This document shows positions 27,101 through 38,039 of a stretch of 62,592 bases of DNA, piece by piece. The notes beneath the pieces are model-generated. The model did not search any database, was not told the origin of the DNA, and saw only the letters and a program-made list of their open reading frames with translations. The position numbers and the translations under genes were made by a program. Positions within the stretch are counted from its first letter, which is position 1, and every line of letters starts with the position of its first letter. The stretch covers positions 1 through 62,592 of the forward strand of contig QCDR01000008.1 in assembly GCA_003278705.1 (NCBI GenBank), given 5' to 3'. Origin of the DNA: Prochlorococcus sp. AG-355-J23. Lineage in GTDB: Bacteria > Cyanobacteriota > Cyanobacteriia > PCC-6307 > Cyanobiaceae.

Positions 27101-28156
27101 TGTGTTTTATGGGGTACTGATAATATCAAAACTTATGGAGAATCACTTGCTCAAATCTTATGGTTTGTCGGCGTAAAACCAAAACCAGATTCTGTTGGAA
27201 GAATCAACAAATTAGAATTAATCCCTTTAGAAGAATTAGGTAGGCCAAGAATAGATGTAGTCGTTAACTGCTCAGGAGTTTTTAGAGATCTATTTATAAA
27301 TCAGATGGCCTTAATAGATCAGGCGGTCAAATTAGCGGCTGAGGCTGATGAACCATTGGAATCTAATTTTGTAAGGAAACATTCACTAGAACAAGCAGAA
27401 AAAGAAGGTACTTCTATCAGAGAAGCTTCTGCGAGAGTATTCTCTAACGCAAGTGGAAGCTACAGTTCAAATGTTAATTTAGCTGTAGAAAACTCAACTT
27501 GGGAGGAAGAAAATGAATTACAAGAAATGTATTTATCACGCAAAACATATGCTTTTAATGCTGATAATCCAGGTGAGATGAATCAAAAAAGAGAGGTATT
27601 TGAGTCAGTAATGAAAACAGCAGATGTTACATTTCAAAACCTTGATTCCTCAGAGATTTCATTAACAGATGTAAGTCATTATTTTGATTCAGATCCAACA
27701 AAATTGATTAAGACGCTTAGAGATGACGGGAAAGAACCAAGTAGCTATATAGCAGACACTACTACTTCCAATGCTCAAGTTAGAACACTTGGAGAAACTA
27801 TCAGATTAGACTCAAGGACAAAACTTTTAAATCCTAAGTGGTATGAAGGTATGCTTAAATCTGGTTATGAAGGAGTTAGAGAACTTTCAAACAGACTTAA
27901 TTATACTCTTGGTTGGAGTGCGACAAGTGGTCAAGTAGATAATTTTGTATATGAAGAAACTAATGAAACATTTATAAATGACGAAGAGATGAGGAAAAGA
28001 TTAATGGATCTTAATCCTAATAGTTTCAGAAGAATTGTTGGAACTTTGCTAGAAGTTAATGGTAGAGGATATTGGGAAACGTCAGAAGAGAATATAGAAC
28101 AGTTGAAAGAACTATACCAAGAGGTAGAGGATAAAATCGAAGGAGTTAAAGAATAA
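24146..28156 (+). CDS. chlH: Magnesium chelatase subunit H
   Basis: 1336 residues. This is the porphyrin-binding subunit that inserts Mg2+ into protoporphyrin IX, the first step of the chlorophyll branch, together with ChlI and ChlD. Family features are [20 protein letters not shown], then [19 protein letters not shown] near residue 614 (conserved His/Glu), [18 protein letters not shown], and VWGxx-like [23 protein letters not shown] near 960-985. Length matches cyanobacterial ChlH (about 1330). It is on the plus strand, divergent from dapB, and converges with folP. The 102 bp leader probably contains a light- or redox-regulated promoter, but no specific site was identified. Confidence 0.97.
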   Translation: MFTQVRSANRRVSPVEDNKHKVVIKAVYVVLEPQYQNSLTEAAKSINKMNGPIGIDLSGYLIEELRNDSNFEDFKEDIANADIFIASLIFIEDLAQKVVDAVSPFKDKLKASIVFPSMPEVMRLNKIGSFSMAQLGQSKSIIGDLIKKKKESDGASFQDSMLKLLNTLPSILKYLPVEKAQDARTFILSFQYWLGGTTENLKNFLLMISEKYAVSEIIKDQIEEFKIQEPETFPDLGIWHPLAPCMFESLKEYQNWDNNRKDINPKDDKTPTIGLVLQRSHIVTGDDAHYVAVIQELEYRGARVLPIFCGGLDFSKPVNEFYYDSINKYQPIVDGVVSLTGFALVGGPARQDHPKAIEALKRLNRPYMVALPLVFQTTQEWEDSDLGLHPVQVALQIAIPELDGAIEPIILSGRDDATGKAHTLQDRVDVIAERAIKWSTLRVKQRKDKKLAITVFSFPPDKGNVGTAAYLNVFGSIYRVLLEMKSKGYQIDELPSNSKELMEKVINNPEAMDGSPELNIAHKMSVKEYEEFTPYSQRLEENWGKPPGNLNSDGQNLLIYGKHFGNVFIGVQPTFGYEGDPMRLLYSRSASPHHGFAAYYTYVEKIWGADAVLHFGTHGSLEFMPGKQMGMSETCYPDSLIGSLPNLYYYAANNPSEATIAKRRGYASTISYLTPPAENAGLYKGLKELSELVGSYQQLRENSRGIQIVNAIVETSKQCNLDKDVELPSKDVEELSLDERDLFVGNVYKQLMEIESRLLPCGLHTIGEAPTAEEAVATLVNIASLEREQEGLRSLPGLLAESMGLTIEQIYDGNNKGELKFVELNEKIIKTARESIFAMVNSLKIVDGRVYLEKSLLSKLFDFLKVFGLNLPTPWLRVCNLNGFNEVNQKELNKLFDYLLFCLEQVCADKEMDSLIKALDGNYVLPGPGGDPIRNPGVLPSGKNIHALDPQSIPTTAAVAAAKSVVDKLIERQKEEQGTWPETIACVLWGTDNIKTYGESLAQILWFVGVKPKPDSVGRINKLELIPLEELGRPRIDVVVNCSGVFRDLFINQMALIDQAVKLAAEADEPLESNFVRKHSLEQAEKEGTSIREASARVFSNASGSYSSNVNLAVENSTWEEENELQEMYLSRKTYAFNADNPGEMNQKREVFESVMKTADVTFQNLDSSEISLTDVSHYFDSDPTKLIKTLRDDGKEPSSYIADTTTSNAQVRTLGETIRLDSRTKLLNPKWYEGMLKSGYEGVRELSNRLNYTLGWSATSGQVDNFVYEETNETFINDEEMRKRLMDLNPNSFRRIVGTLLEVNGRGYWETSEENIEQLKELYQEVEDKIEGVKE

Positions 28157-28169
28157 TAAATTTATTATT
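28152..28169. terminator. AT palindrome between convergent chlH and folP ends
   Basis: A perfect 18 bp palindrome (AATAATAAA then TTTATTATT) overlaps the stop codons of chlH and folP, which face each other 11 bp apart. It could act as a weak two-way transcription stop, but it has no G/C pairs and no strong T-run outside the stem. Confidence 0.25.
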
Positions 28170-29019
28170 ATCTGTAAATCCTATCAGCTACTTTCAGGAT
28201 TTGATAATTAAGTTTGACGTTGTGAACTCTCACAATGTCAATATTAAATTGAGAACAAAGACAACTTATTGCTAGTGTTCCTATATCCCTTTCTTTTGGA
28301 TTTTTCTCATTCAAAATTTCTCCTATAAATCTCTTCCTAGATGCACCTATCAAAATTGGCAAATTCCATTTTTTAAATACATCTAAGTTTCTCAATATTT
28401 CCAAATTATGAATGATATCCTTTGAAAACCCAATTCCAGGATCCACTATTATATTTCTTTCAGATATATTTTTTTCTAAAGCATTCTTTATTAAATTATC
28501 AAGCGAACACTTAACATCACTCAATACATTCTGGTAATTAGAGAGTTGATTCATATTTTGACTATTACCACGACTATGAGTTATGACGAATGGACAGTTG
28601 AATTTTGATACAACATCCAAAATTTTTATATCTCTTCTTCCTCCCGTGACATCATTTATCCAATTAGCACCATTTAAAAGAGCTTCGTAAGCCACTTCAG
28701 AATTAAAAGTATCAATAGAAATTAAAACATCTGGAAATTCAGATTTTATTAATTTTAGATATGGGATCAATCTTTTTATTTCTATACTAGATCCAATTTC
28801 TTCAGCCCCAGGTCTCGTACTTTGAGCACCAAGATCAATAACATCAACACCATTGCTCAAGAAATGATTTACTTGATCTAAAACTTTTTTTGAAGAGTTT
28901 AATTCCCCGCCATCACTAAATGAATCAGGAGTTAAATTAATAACTCCCATAATTGAAGTTTTTTGTCCCCAGCCTTTTGGCCATGGATTTTTCTTATTGA
29001 TAATTTGCAATTCTCGCAA
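28168..29019 (-). CDS. folP: Dihydropteroate synthase
   Basis: 283 residues. It joins p-aminobenzoate and a pterin diphosphate in folate synthesis. The pterin-binding motif [16 protein letters not shown] is at residues 25-40, [14 protein letters not shown] at about 62-75, and [11 protein letters not shown] and [10 protein letters not shown] further on. All key loops are present. The start overlaps the 3' end of tpiA by 26 bp, an unusually long overlap, so the start may be slightly later, but the frame is certain. Folate feeds fmt and purine synthesis (purT uses formate instead). Confidence 0.95.
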   Translation of the reverse strand: MRELQIINKKNPWPKGWGQKTSIMGVINLTPDSFSDGGELNSSKKVLDQVNHFLSNGVDVIDLGAQSTRPGAEEIGSSIEIKRLIPYLKLIKSEFPDVLISIDTFNSEVAYEALLNGANWINDVTGGRRDIKILDVVSKFNCPFVITHSRGNSQNMNQLSNYQNVLSDVKCSLDNLIKNALEKNISERNIIVDPGIGFSKDIIHNLEILRNLDVFKKWNLPILIGASRKRFIGEILNEKNPKERDIGTLAISCLCSQFNIDIVRVHNVKLNYQILKVADRIYR

Positions 29020-29719
29020 AACTATTCGGATCTAATGACGCCCCTCCAACTAACACCCCATCTATATCACTCATTGACATGATTTCGTCAATATTATTAG
29101 GTTTAACAGATCCTCCATATTGAATAATTACATCATCAAAACCAATTAATTTCCGAATCAAAGAACATATCTTATTAGCGTCTTCTGCCTCACATGTTTT
29201 ACCAGTGCCAATAGCCCATATTGGTTCATAGGCAACAATTAAATTAGATGGATCTGTATTTTCTAATCCTTGTTCAACCTGTCTAGTAATAACTCTATCA
29301 GCTTCTCCTCTCTCTCTTTGTTCTAATGTTTCTCCTACACAAACAATTGGAGTAAGTCCACTAGATTGAGCAAAAACTGCTCTTTTATTAATTTGTTCAT
29401 CACTTTCACTAAAATATTTCCTTGGTTCACTATGTCCAACAATTGCATATGAGACACCATGTTCAAGAAGCATTTTTGGAGATATTTCTGCAGTAAATGC
29501 TCCTTGATCTTCCCAATGAATATTTTGACTAGAAATCTCTAAATAATCAAAATCAGAATGATCAGAAAAGGTTGAAATAGCTGTAAAAGGTGGAGCAATA
29601 ACAACTTTACGATCGTCTTTTTTGTTTTTTATTAAAGGAATAAACTCTTCTAAATATGATTTTGCATCAGCACAAGTCATGTGCATTTTCCAATTACCAG
29701 CAATTACAGATTTTCTCAA
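28994..29719 (-). CDS. tpiA: Triosephosphate isomerase
   Basis: 241 residues. It interconverts dihydroxyacetone phosphate and glyceraldehyde-3-phosphate. The TIM-barrel signature is NWKMHMT at residue 9 (Lys11), catalytic His in [11 protein letters not shown] at about 96, catalytic Glu in [12 protein letters not shown] at about 163-174, and the phosphate loop [10 protein letters not shown] and GVLVGGASL. It is SEPRKYF where most family members have SERR, a minor change. It lies downstream of an S4-domain gene and overlaps folP. Confidence 0.97.
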   Translation of the reverse strand: MRKSVIAGNWKMHMTCADAKSYLEEFIPLIKNKKDDRKVVIAPPFTAISTFSDHSDFDYLEISSQNIHWEDQGAFTAEISPKMLLEHGVSYAIVGHSEPRKYFSESDEQINKRAVFAQSSGLTPIVCVGETLEQRERGEADRVITRQVEQGLENTDPSNLIVAYEPIWAIGTGKTCEAEDANKICSLIRKLIGFDDVIIQYGGSVKPNNIDEIMSMSDIDGVLVGGASLDPNSFARIANYQ

Positions 29720-29771
29720 AATACTATCTCCAAGAAAAATATACTAATACAAAGTGAGTGGAATAAGCTAA

Positions 29772-29948
29772 CTATTCAAAAATTAATTCATTTTTTAGAA
29801 ATATTACTTTATCTCCCTTATTTAACTTCCTTCCTCTCCTAGTCTCAATTACACCATTAACCTTTACAGATCCGGATTTAATAAAAGTTTTTGCTTCGCC
29901 ACCAGAAGATACCAAATTTTTCCATTTTAAGAATTGATCCAATTTCAT
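29772..29948 (-). CDS. S4-domain RNA-binding protein, short YaaA/YbcJ type
   Basis: 58 residues, ATG 29948, TAG 29772. The S4 pattern is clear: MKLDQFLKWKNLVSSGGEAK at the start, then IKSGSVKVNGVIETRRGRKL and KGDKVIF, the RNA-binding alpha-L motif of S4, ribosomal S4 and RluD proteins. Short free-standing S4 proteins bind structured RNA, often rRNA. It is on the same strand as tpiA, 52 bp upstream, and divergent from the ABC exporter gene with a gap of 58 bp. Confidence 0.85.
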   Translation of the reverse strand: MKLDQFLKWKNLVSSGGEAKTFIKSGSVKVNGVIETRRGRKLNKGDKVIFLKNELIFE

Positions 29949-30006
29949 TGTTTTTTATACCCAAAGATATTGATAAAGTAGGATAAACAATTAAATATAT
30001 AATATC

Positions 30007-31713
30007 TTGAGACTAATACCACCAGTCAGACCATATTCAAATAGGTTTATCAAGGGTTCTATATGCATGCTTATTTACGTAGCTTGTTGGCCTTTATTAG
30101 CTTATTTAGCTGGAAACTTAATCCCAGCAATTGGGTCAGGTGATTTATCAAAAGTTTCTAGCATAATAATTAAGTCTTTATTTGTATTTTTAGTTCAGAA
30201 AACTGCTCAATTTGGACAGGATGTATTTATAGCAAAACCATCTTTAGAAATTAGTGAAGTGATGAGAGGAAATTTATTTAGCAGAATTCAAAAAATAAAG
30301 ATGAATTCTATTGAAAATATTTCAGCTGGGGATATCACATATAGACTTACAGAAGATGCAGATAGGGTTAGCGAAGTTATTTATAAAACAGCTCAAGATA
30401 CTATTCCATGCACTTTACAGTTGTTAGCGGTAATAATCTATATGTTTTATTTAGACTGGTCACTAACAGTATCAACATTCGTTTTAGCACCATTAATTAT
30501 TCTTTCAGTTAACAGTTTTGGAAGAAGAGTTTTAAAAGCATCCGAAAAAAGCCAAGAATCTACAAGTAATTTAGCAGGTTTAATTGGTGAATCTATAAAT
30601 GGAATGTCTACGATAAGAGCTTTTGCTGCAGAAAATTGGATTGAGAAAAGATTTTTTAAAAGATTAAGTACTAATAAAAAAGCAAAATATAAAACATTAA
30701 AACTACTTGCGTTTCAACATCCAGTTGTGGGATTTGTTGAAGCATTTGGAATATTAGCAATATTAGGTTTTGGAGCCGCAAGAATCAATCTAGGCCTTCT
30801 AACAAGCGAAGAATTTAGTAGTTTTTTTGCAGCAATATTAATGCTTATTGATCCAATAAGTCATGTAAGTACAAATTTTAATGACTATAAACAGGCAGAA
30901 GCCTCAATAAAAAGGTTGAAAAACATAAATCAAGAACCTGTCGAAGATGAGAAAGAAAATTTACGAAGGTTATCCAATTTTGAAGGCAAAATTATTTTCA
31001 AGAAAGTAAATTTCGCTTACAAAAAAGATAATCAAGTACTTAAAAATATCAATTTAGAAATTAAAACAGGGGAAGTCACAGCATTTGTTGGAGCTTCTGG
31101 AGCTGGTAAAAGTACAATGTTGGCCTTGATATTAAAGTTTATAGCCCCAAATAATGGAGACATTTTTATAGATGATAAAAATCTCAAAATATTAAATACA
31201 AAAGATATTAGAAAAAACATTGCATTAGTACAACAACAGCCTTTTTTGTTTTCAGGAACAATTATTGATGTAATAAGAATGGGCAGAAATTTCACCAAAG
31301 ATGAAGTTATAGAATCTGCGAGAAAAGCAAACGCTCACAACTTCATTCAAAAGCTTCCTGAGAAATATGAAACAGAGATAACTGAAAGAGGATCAAATTT
31401 CTCAGGTGGTCAGATCCAGAGAATAGCAATTGCAAGAGCAATACTTGGTAACCCCTCAATTCTTCTTTTAGATGAGGCCACAAGTGCGTTAGATGCAGAA
31501 TCAGAATCTGAAGTACAAAAAGGACTTAATAGTGCTATGAAAGATAGAACAGTTATTGTAATTGCTCATAGATTAGCCACTACTCAAGAGGCCAATAAAA
31601 TTGTTGTTTTCGATAAGGGTCAAATTATTGAAGTTGGGAAACATATTGATTTAATAAATAAACCAGGAATTTATAAAGAATTATGTGAAAAACAATTGAT
31701 TAAAAATTTATAG
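30007..31713 (+). CDS. ABC exporter, fused membrane and ATPase domains (MsbA/MdlB type)
   Basis: 568 residues, TTG start. About six helices lie in the first 280 residues, then an ATPase with Walker A FVGASGAGKSTML near residue 364, Q-loop VQQQPFLF, signature NFSGGQIQRIAIARAI, Walker B ILLLDEATSALDAESE and switch VIAHRLAT. This is a half-transporter that works as a dimer, exporting lipids, peptides or drugs; the substrate is not readable from sequence. A DUF6447 gene follows after 30 bp. TTG was chosen because an in-frame ATG appears only about 20 codons later, inside the first helix. Confidence 0.9.
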   Translation: MRLIPPVRPYSNRFIKGSICMLIYVACWPLLAYLAGNLIPAIGSGDLSKVSSIIIKSLFVFLVQKTAQFGQDVFIAKPSLEISEVMRGNLFSRIQKIKMNSIENISAGDITYRLTEDADRVSEVIYKTAQDTIPCTLQLLAVIIYMFYLDWSLTVSTFVLAPLIILSVNSFGRRVLKASEKSQESTSNLAGLIGESINGMSTIRAFAAENWIEKRFFKRLSTNKKAKYKTLKLLAFQHPVVGFVEAFGILAILGFGAARINLGLLTSEEFSSFFAAILMLIDPISHVSTNFNDYKQAEASIKRLKNINQEPVEDEKENLRRLSNFEGKIIFKKVNFAYKKDNQVLKNINLEIKTGEVTAFVGASGAGKSTMLALILKFIAPNNGDIFIDDKNLKILNTKDIRKNIALVQQQPFLFSGTIIDVIRMGRNFTKDEVIESARKANAHNFIQKLPEKYETEITERGSNFSGGQIQRIAIARAILGNPSILLLDEATSALDAESESEVQKGLNSAMKDRTVIVIAHRLATTQEANKIVVFDKGQIIEVGKHIDLINKPGIYKELCEKQLIKNL

Positions 31714-31743
31714 TTCTATTTTATTTATTAAAAAAGTAAATCC

Positions 31744-31962
31744 ATGAGCGAAAACACAAATGATTCTGCAAATCCAGTTTTAACCTTTGAAGGCAAAAAA
31801 TATTTAATAAATGACCTTTCTAATGAAATAAAAGAATCTATAAAAGTACTACAAATTGCGGAGACACAACTAAAGATGCATCAAGATACTCTCAAATTAC
31901 TTTCGATTAGTAGAAACTCTTTAGTTAATCAATTAAGAGAAAAACTAGAAAACTTAGAATAA
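31744..31962 (+). CDS. DUF6447 family small protein
   Basis: 72 residues. After a short Asn/Ser-rich start, the pattern PVLTFEGKKYLINDLSNEIKESI and a long amphipathic helix (about 38-70) match DUF6447, a family of small soluble helical proteins in marine bacteria and cyanobacteria with no known function. It follows the ABC exporter on the same strand and converges with carB, 4 bp from its end. Confidence 0.75.
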   Translation: MSENTNDSANPVLTFEGKKYLINDLSNEIKESIKVLQIAETQLKMHQDTLKLLSISRNSLVNQLREKLENLE

Positions 31963-31966
31963 AATT

Positions 31967-34900
31967 TTAATAATTATGAATTTCTTGTAAAGAGTAGGTA
32001 TTAATTTTATTGCATTGCAAAGCTTTAATCGCCTTAATGGCTGCCTTTGCTCCAGGAATAGTTGTAAAAGTTGGAATATTATATTCTAAAGCGGCACGTC
32101 TTAAATAAGCATCATCATGAAGAGCCTGTGAGCCAATTGGAGTATTAATTATTAATTGAACAAGTCCCGAACGAATTAGGTCCTCAATATTTGGTCTTCC
32201 TTCATGAACTTTTAGCACATCTTCAACTTGAATTCCTAAATTCACCAAATATGAAGCTGTACCTTTTGTTGCTATTAATTTAAATCCTAAATTCAAAAGT
32301 TCTATAGCAACTTCCTCAAGATTTTTTTTATCTAAATCATTTGTAGATAAAAAAGCAACTCCCTCTGAAGGAACACCATTACCTGCTGCCAATTCCGACT
32401 TGGCATAAGCAATTCCAAAATCTTTAGCTAAACCCATTACTTCTCCAGTAGATCGCATCTCAGGGCCAAGTAATGTATCAGACCCAGGAAATCTTTTAAA
32501 AGGTAAAACGGCCTCTTTTACTGCCTGATATTTTGGAGAAAATTCTTCTGTGAAATTAAGATCTTCTAATGTAAAACCTTGCATTAACTGAGTTGCTAAT
32601 TTTGCAACTGGTTTACCTATGGCTTTTGAAACAAATGGAACTGTCCTAGATGCTCTTGGATTTGCTTCGAGAATAAATAATTTATTTTCTTTAATATTTG
32701 TATTTATTACTGCAAATTGCAAATTAATTAAACCAACAACATTTAATCTTTGTGCAATTAATTTAGTCCAGTTCCTTACATTTTCTATTGTGGATGTTGA
32801 AAGAGAAATGGATGGTAAGCAACAAGCTGAATCTCCTGAATGAATTCCTGCAGGTTCAACATGCTCCATTAGGCCAGCAATTACAACTGAACCCTCTGAA
32901 TCGCATAAAGCATCAACATCTATCTCAATTGCATTATTCAAATATTGATCAAGAAGGATTGGACGATCAGGTGATACCTTAACTGCTTCAGAAATATATC
33001 TCGATAATTCATTCTCATCTTTAACAATTTCCATTGCCCTTCCACCTAAAACATAAGAAGGTCTTACAACCAAGGGGAATCCTATATTTTTTGCTACTAT
33101 TTTTGCTTCATTTTGATTACGTGCAATACCGTTTAAAGGTTGTCTAATACTTAATTCTTCAAGAATTTTTGTAAATTCCTCTCTATCTTCTGCTAAATCG
33201 ATAGATATTGGAGAAGTCCCAAGAATTTTTGTTCCAGTTCTGATCCCATCATTAGATTTAAGCCATTCATATAAAGGTAATGATAATTTCAATGGGGTTT
33301 GACCTCCAAATTGAACAATCAAACCATAAGGATTTTCAGCTTCTATTATGTTAAGCACATCCTCCAAAGTTACAGGCTCAAAATATAAAATATCGCTAGT
33401 ATCATAATCTGTTGATACAGTTTCAGGATTACTATTAACCATTATTGTTTTATAGCCATTTGTAGAAGCTTGATATGATGCATGACAACAACAATAATCA
33501 AATTCTATTCCCTGACCAATTCTGTTAGGACCTCCTCCTAAAATCATAATTTTTTTAGATTTACTATTTTCTGAAATCTCGCTATCAAAAATTTTAGAAT
33601 TAAAATCAATAAAAGATTCTTCGTAAGTTGAATAATGATAGGGAGTTGAGGATGAGAATTCTGCTGAACAAGTATCAACAGTTTTATAAATTGGAATTAT
33701 ATTAAGTTTTTTTCTATATCTTCTTACTTCAAAAAACTCAGAATTAGTTAACTTTGCTATCTGTTGATCTGAAAAGCCTAATTGTTTAGCATGTAACATC
33801 AAATCCCTATCTAGAGTATAAAGTTCCTTATCTTTCAAAAAATCATTTTCAAAATTAAAGATATTACGTAATTTTTCGATAAACCATAAATCTATATTTG
33901 TAACTTCTTGAATATAATTATTAGTTTTCCCAAGCTGCATAGCTTTTTTAATTAGGAGAATTCTTTCAGATGTAGGGTTTCTTAAACTATTTTTAATTTG
34001 ACTCTCATTTTTAAATTCATCTTGTGAATCACATTCCCATCCAAAAACTCCTACTTCTAATGACCTTAAGGCTTTCTGAAATGATTCTTCAAAAGAACGA
34101 CCTATTGCCATTGACTCACCAACAGATTTCATAGCAGTGCTTAAAGTATTAGATGAGCCTTTAAACTTTTCAAATGCAAATCTTGGGATCTTAGTAACTA
34201 CATAATCAATTGATGGCTCAAAACATGCAGGTGTTTTTTTTGTAATGTCATTAATAATCTCATCAAGTGTATAGCCAACAGATAATAAAGCTGCAATCTT
34301 AGCTATGGGGAATCCAGTTGCTTTACTTGCCAAAGCAGAGGATCTACTTACACGAGGATTCATTTCTATAACAATTACTTCTCCATTAGATGGATTTATT
34401 GCAAATTGAATATTACTCCCTCCTGTTTCAACTCCCACCTCTCTAATAATCCTCAATGACAAATCCCGCAATCTCTGATACTCCTTATCTGTTAGGGTCT
34501 GTGCAGGAGCGACAGTAATCGAATCTCCAGTGTGGACACCCATTGGGTCTAAATTTTCAATACTGCAAACTATTACCACATTGTCAGCAGTATCCCTCAT
34601 TACCTCTAGTTCAAACTCTTTCCATCCAATGAGTGATTTTTCAATTAATATTTGATTAGTTGGACTTTCCTCTAAACCTGATTTACACAACTCGACAAAT
34701 TCTTCAAGGTTAAAAGCAATTCCACCCCCTACTCCACCAAGAGTAAACGCGGGCCTTATTATAAGAGGATAAGAACTAATTTTTTTTGATACATCCATAG
34801 CTTCATCTAGGTTAGATGCAATACCAGATGGACAAACATTTACATTTATTTTCTCCATCGATTCTTTAAATAATTTTCTATCTTCAGCTTTATTAATAGC

Positions 34901-35263
34901 TCTTAAATCAGCACCAATTAATTCAATATTATTTTGGTTTAAAAAATCTGACTCTGATAATTTAACCGCAAGATTCAATGCGGTTTGGCCTCCCATAGTT
35001 GGAAGAATAGCATCAGGTTTTTCTCTTAGAATGATCTGAGAAACTATTTCAGGAGTCAATGGTTCAATATATGTTTTGCTTGCGATATCAGGATCAGTCA
35101 TTATTGATGCTGGATTTGAATTTATCAAGACAATTTCATAACCAGCATTTCTTAATGCTTTGCAAGCTTGAGTACCAGAGTAATCAAATTCGCATGCTTG
35201 GCCTATAACAATCGGTCCCGAACCTAGAATAAGAATTTTTTTAAGATCACCTCTTTGAGGCAT
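31967..35263 (-). CDS. carB: Carbamoyl-phosphate synthase, large subunit
   Basis: 1098 residues. It makes carbamoyl phosphate for arginine and pyrimidines with ammonia from the CarA glutaminase. The two homologous ATP-grasp halves are visible: [22 protein letters not shown] at the start and [22 protein letters not shown] at about 573, each followed by an ATP-grasp domain ([32 protein letters not shown]). The C-terminal MGS-like regulatory domain (about 950-1070) carries the allosteric site. It is on the minus strand and divergent from the DUF3318 gene. Confidence 0.97.
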   Translation of the reverse strand: MPQRGDLKKILILGSGPIVIGQACEFDYSGTQACKALRNAGYEIVLINSNPASIMTDPDIASKTYIEPLTPEIVSQIILREKPDAILPTMGGQTALNLAVKLSESDFLNQNNIELIGADLRAINKAEDRKLFKESMEKINVNVCPSGIASNLDEAMDVSKKISSYPLIIRPAFTLGGVGGGIAFNLEEFVELCKSGLEESPTNQILIEKSLIGWKEFELEVMRDTADNVVIVCSIENLDPMGVHTGDSITVAPAQTLTDKEYQRLRDLSLRIIREVGVETGGSNIQFAINPSNGEVIVIEMNPRVSRSSALASKATGFPIAKIAALLSVGYTLDEIINDITKKTPACFEPSIDYVVTKIPRFAFEKFKGSSNTLSTAMKSVGESMAIGRSFEESFQKALRSLEVGVFGWECDSQDEFKNESQIKNSLRNPTSERILLIKKAMQLGKTNNYIQEVTNIDLWFIEKLRNIFNFENDFLKDKELYTLDRDLMLHAKQLGFSDQQIAKLTNSEFFEVRRYRKKLNIIPIYKTVDTCSAEFSSSTPYHYSTYEESFIDFNSKIFDSEISENSKSKKIMILGGGPNRIGQGIEFDYCCCHASYQASTNGYKTIMVNSNPETVSTDYDTSDILYFEPVTLEDVLNIIEAENPYGLIVQFGGQTPLKLSLPLYEWLKSNDGIRTGTKILGTSPISIDLAEDREEFTKILEELSIRQPLNGIARNQNEAKIVAKNIGFPLVVRPSYVLGGRAMEIVKDENELSRYISEAVKVSPDRPILLDQYLNNAIEIDVDALCDSEGSVVIAGLMEHVEPAGIHSGDSACCLPSISLSTSTIENVRNWTKLIAQRLNVVGLINLQFAVINTNIKENKLFILEANPRASRTVPFVSKAIGKPVAKLATQLMQGFTLEDLNFTEEFSPKYQAVKEAVLPFKRFPGSDTLLGPEMRSTGEVMGLAKDFGIAYAKSELAAGNGVPSEGVAFLSTNDLDKKNLEEVAIELLNLGFKLIATKGTASYLVNLGIQVEDVLKVHEGRPNIEDLIRSGLVQLIINTPIGSQALHDDAYLRRAALEYNIPTFTTIPGAKAAIKAIKALQCNKINTYSLQEIHNY

Positions 35264-35370
35264 AATTTAAATGTTCATTTATCTCATGCTACTTATAAAT
35301 CATCAGATGTTAATCAAGTTACTTGAAAAGCAACATTTGTTTCTATAGTATTGAAAGAAATTAATTTTTT

Positions 35371-36009
35371 ATGAGCGAACTTCAGCGACTTAAAAGTTTG
35401 TTGCCTCCAGAGAATGAAAGTTGGGTATTTGTTGAAGCTGCTGCGGCTATAGATCCACCTTTGATAACACTTGAGGAAATCGGTCGTGACGAAGTAGAAA
35501 TTCAAATAGATTTAGATGAATGGGATAACTTTGCTATTGACCATAGAAATTTATTATTTTGGCACGAGGTTGGGAAAATCCAAAATGACACAATTCCCCG
35601 AGATGGATGGGAAATGGCAGCTCTTGCCATAGGACTTGGAGGGGCGATAGGAGAGTTGTGGGTACAAGATGGGTTACTTTTATTACTTGCTCTTGGTTTG
35701 TCAAGTTTTGCAGGATATAGATTATATTTAAAAAATAATTCTGAAAAAAAGCTTCAAGATGCTATTTATGCAGATGAAAGAGCTATAGATCTTGCTTGTA
35801 GATTTGGATACAGCATTCCAAATGCTTATAAAAGTCTTGGAGGAGCATTAAAAGAGTTAATAGAGAAGACACGAAAAAAGAAAAAAAGAAGTTTCTTTGA
35901 AGATAGATTAGATGCCTTAAGAAAAAGTGCAGAAAAAGCAAGATCAGAATTATCTCAGCAAGAAGGCTCAGAAAAATCAGTTTCAAGTGAAAATGTTTAT
36001 GGACAATAA
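35371..36009 (+). CDS. DUF3318 family membrane protein
   Basis: 212 residues. DUF3318 features: ELQRLKSLLPPENESWVFVEAA at the start, WDNFAIDHRNLLFWHEVGKIQ, two or three short hydrophobic helices (about 85-115), and DAIYADERAIDLACRFGYS. The C-terminal part is a charged, probably coiled segment. The family is cyanobacterial and plastid-like, function unknown. Its gene overlaps rsfS (17 bp) in an operon rsfS-CGLD27-asparaginase that often occurs together in picocyanobacteria. Confidence 0.85.
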   Translation: MSELQRLKSLLPPENESWVFVEAAAAIDPPLITLEEIGRDEVEIQIDLDEWDNFAIDHRNLLFWHEVGKIQNDTIPRDGWEMAALAIGLGGAIGELWVQDGLLLLLALGLSSFAGYRLYLKNNSEKKLQDAIYADERAIDLACRFGYSIPNAYKSLGGALKELIEKTRKKKKRSFFEDRLDALRKSAEKARSELSQQEGSEKSVSSENVYGQ

Positions 36010-36343
36010 AAGTTTGGTTTTAATAGCAGCCAAAGCATGTGATGAAAAAAAAGCAAAAGATATAAAACTTATAAAAATTGACAAAGTATCATTTATAAGT
36101 GAATGGATTTTAATTGCAGAAGGATTATCTGATGTACAGGTTAGATCTATCACTAACTCTGTAGAGGGTGAGCTTAGAGAAAAGGCTAAAGTTGAACCTA
36201 TACGAAAAGAAGGGATTAACGAAGCGAAATGGGCTTTACTCGATTATGGTGATTTGATAGTAAATATTTTTCAACCAGAAATAAGAAAATATTATGATCT
36301 TGAATCATTCTGGAGTAATGGAGATAATCTTTTATTTCCATAA
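35993..36343 (+). CDS. rsfS: Ribosomal silencing factor RsfS (Iojap/YbeB)
   Basis: About 116 residues from ATG 35993 (a second ATG at 35999 is equally possible). The family pattern includes LVLIAAKACDEKKAKDIKLIKID, FISEWILIAEGLSDVQVRSI and the ending EAKWALLDYGDLIVNIFQPEIRKYYDLESFWS. RsfS binds L14 and blocks joining of subunits when nutrients are low. An upstream ATG at 35927 would add a lysine-rich tail and deepen the overlap with DUF3318, so I prefer the later start. Confidence 0.92.
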   Translation: MFMDNKSLVLIAAKACDEKKAKDIKLIKIDKVSFISEWILIAEGLSDVQVRSITNSVEGELREKAKVEPIRKEGINEAKWALLDYGDLIVNIFQPEIRKYYDLESFWSNGDNLLFP

Positions 36344-36347
36344 TTTT

Positions 36348-36842
36348 ATGAATCAATCTAAATGTCCTGTCCCCAGAGAGCAGCAACCCACCAATGAATT
36401 CATAGAATTATCAAACTCTAAAATATTTTCTTGGCCAAAAACAAAAAAGTCACTAATTCTTATATTGATAAAGTTCTGGGTAGGAGCTTTTGTTCTATTT
36501 CTTGTTATTTCTTCAGGTAGTGTATATTTCAAAACGTCCCTTTTAAAATATATTCTATTGAGTTTTTTTTGCAGCTTATCAATACCTCTTCTAATTTCAA
36601 TAAGATTATATCTAGGTTGGAACCATATATTTAATAGATTAATATCTGAAAAAGTAGAATACGAGGAGTCTGGTTGGTATGACGGTCAAGTATGGGAAAA
36701 GCCATTAGTTTTGAAAGAAAAAGAATCACTTATTGCCTCAATCGAGGTAAAACCTATATTAAAAAATTTAATTCAAATTTTTTCTATTATTTCAGTGTTA
36801 GCTTTGTCTGGTATTTTGATTTTTCAATATAACAATTTCTAA
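36348..36842 (+). CDS. CGLD27/Ycf36 family (DUF1230) membrane protein
   Basis: 164 residues from ATG 36348. It begins with KCPVPREQQPTNEFIEL, the family hallmark CPVPxEQxPxxE, then two membrane helices (about 40-60 and 70-88), WNHIFNRL, and the conserved ESGWYDGQVWEKPLVL followed by a third helix at the C terminus. In plants and algae this conserved green-lineage family is connected to photosynthetic acclimation, including iron-limited growth; the biochemical role is unclear. It starts 4 bp after rsfS and ends one base before the asparaginase gene. Confidence 0.88.
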   Translation: MNQSKCPVPREQQPTNEFIELSNSKIFSWPKTKKSLILILIKFWVGAFVLFLVISSGSVYFKTSLLKYILLSFFCSLSIPLLISIRLYLGWNHIFNRLISEKVEYEESGWYDGQVWEKPLVLKEKESLIASIEVKPILKNLIQIFSIISVLALSGILIFQYNNF

Positions 36843-37808
36843 ATGAGTTCTAATTTCAAAAACCTCTACACTTCTAACAATCCTCCCTTACAAGCAACCT
36901 TAATGAGAGGATCAAATATTGAGTCGATCCACAAGATTCATGCTGTTATTACTGATAAAAAAGGGAGGGTTTTAATGTGCGCAGGAAATCCAGAATATAA
37001 AAGTTTCATAAGGTCAGCACTAAAACCTTTTCAAGCAATACCTTTCGTTAGTAGTGGAGCTTCATCAAAATTCAATAATGAATCAAAATCAATTGCCTTA
37101 GCTTGCGGGTCACATAGTGGATCAAAACTTCATTCAAGGGAAGCATTCAAAATTTTATGGGAATATGACATTGACATTAATAATCTTAAGTGCCCACAAT
37201 CAAAGACAAGTCCATTAGAACATAATTGTTCGGGTAAACATGCTGCTTTTTTAGCTACATGCAAAAAAATGAATTGGCCATTAGATAGTTACTTAAAAGG
37301 GGATCATCCTCTTCAAATAGAAATATTCAGAATCGTTTCAGAATTACTTGAAATCCCCTCTTCTGAAATTAAAGCTGAACGTGATGATTGTGGTGCACCC
37401 ACTCTTTATTTAAAACTATTAGAAATGTCGAGGTTATATTCTCTTCTGAGCAGTTCCGAAAATGCTGAATTAGAACAAATAAGTAGAGCTATGACGATAA
37501 ACCCAATAATGATAAGTGATAACAATAAGTTTGATACAGAAATAATTAAAGCCTCTCACGGTAATGTTATAGGTAAAGGTGGAGCCGAGGGAATACAGTG
37601 TCTATGTAAAGTAAATGAAGGGATAGGTTTAGCTTTAAAAGTAGAAGACGGATCTAAAAGAGCAAAGCATGCTGTTAGTCTTCACTTACTAAAACAGTTA
37701 GAGTGGATATCTGACTTAAGAATTCAAGACATCGAAGAAAAGGTGTTTAATTTTTCTGAAGGAGTGCGACTTGAAGTTAAAGGTAAAGTAAAATTCCAAG
37801 AATCCTAA
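36843..37808 (+). CDS. L-asparaginase II family protein
   Basis: 321 residues of the pfam06089 asparaginase II type, not the classical or plant type. It has PPLQATLMRGSNIESIHK at the start, GHxSxxxH-like ALACGSHSGSKLHSREAF near 80, and LEHNCSGKHAAFLATC near 122, then DDCGAPTLYLKL and KGGAEGIQCLC. Activity as an L-asparaginase is established for some relatives. ATG begins immediately after the CGLD27 stop, so it is the end of the rsfS operon. tRNA-fMet follows 44 bp later. Confidence 0.85.
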   Translation: MSSNFKNLYTSNNPPLQATLMRGSNIESIHKIHAVITDKKGRVLMCAGNPEYKSFIRSALKPFQAIPFVSSGASSKFNNESKSIALACGSHSGSKLHSREAFKILWEYDIDINNLKCPQSKTSPLEHNCSGKHAAFLATCKKMNWPLDSYLKGDHPLQIEIFRIVSELLEIPSSEIKAERDDCGAPTLYLKLLEMSRLYSLLSSSENAELEQISRAMTINPIMISDNNKFDTEIIKASHGNVIGKGGAEGIQCLCKVNEGIGLALKVEDGSKRAKHAVSLHLLKQLEWISDLRIQDIEEKVFNFSEGVRLEVKGKVKFQES

Positions 37809-37852
37809 AAAACAAGAAAAATAACCCTTTCAGATGTATGCTATGTATATGA

Positions 37853-37929
<77 letters not shown>

Positions 37930-37934
37930 TTTAG

Positions 37935-37958
37935 AAGCAGCTTCACAGCTGTTTTTTT
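37935..37958 (+). terminator. Rho-independent terminator after tRNA-fMet
   Basis: AAGCAGCT (37935-37942), loop TCAC, AGCTGTTT (37947-37954) form an 8-pair stem (one G:T) followed by a T run to 37958. It lies 5 bases after the CCA end of the tRNA and would stop transcription of the tRNA or of the upstream operon. Confidence 0.75.
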
Positions 37959-38039
37959 AGTCTTTGAAATGTTTATTGAAACAATAAAAATATAATTGAA
38001 AAAAAATTTTTTATTGTACTAAAAAAAACTTATTAGTAA

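Noticed and set aside
32619..32982. Two plus-strand frames within carB
   Set aside because: Shadows of a highly conserved minus-strand gene without independent features.
35927..36343. Start of rsfS at 35927
   Set aside because: The extra 22 residues lie within the DUF3318 coding end and are not part of the RsfS family; ATG 35993 or 35999 fits better.
36294..36842. Start of the CGLD27 gene at 36294
   Set aside because: It would overlap rsfS by 50 bp and add sequence that does not look like the family; CPVPxEQ follows ATG 36348 closely.
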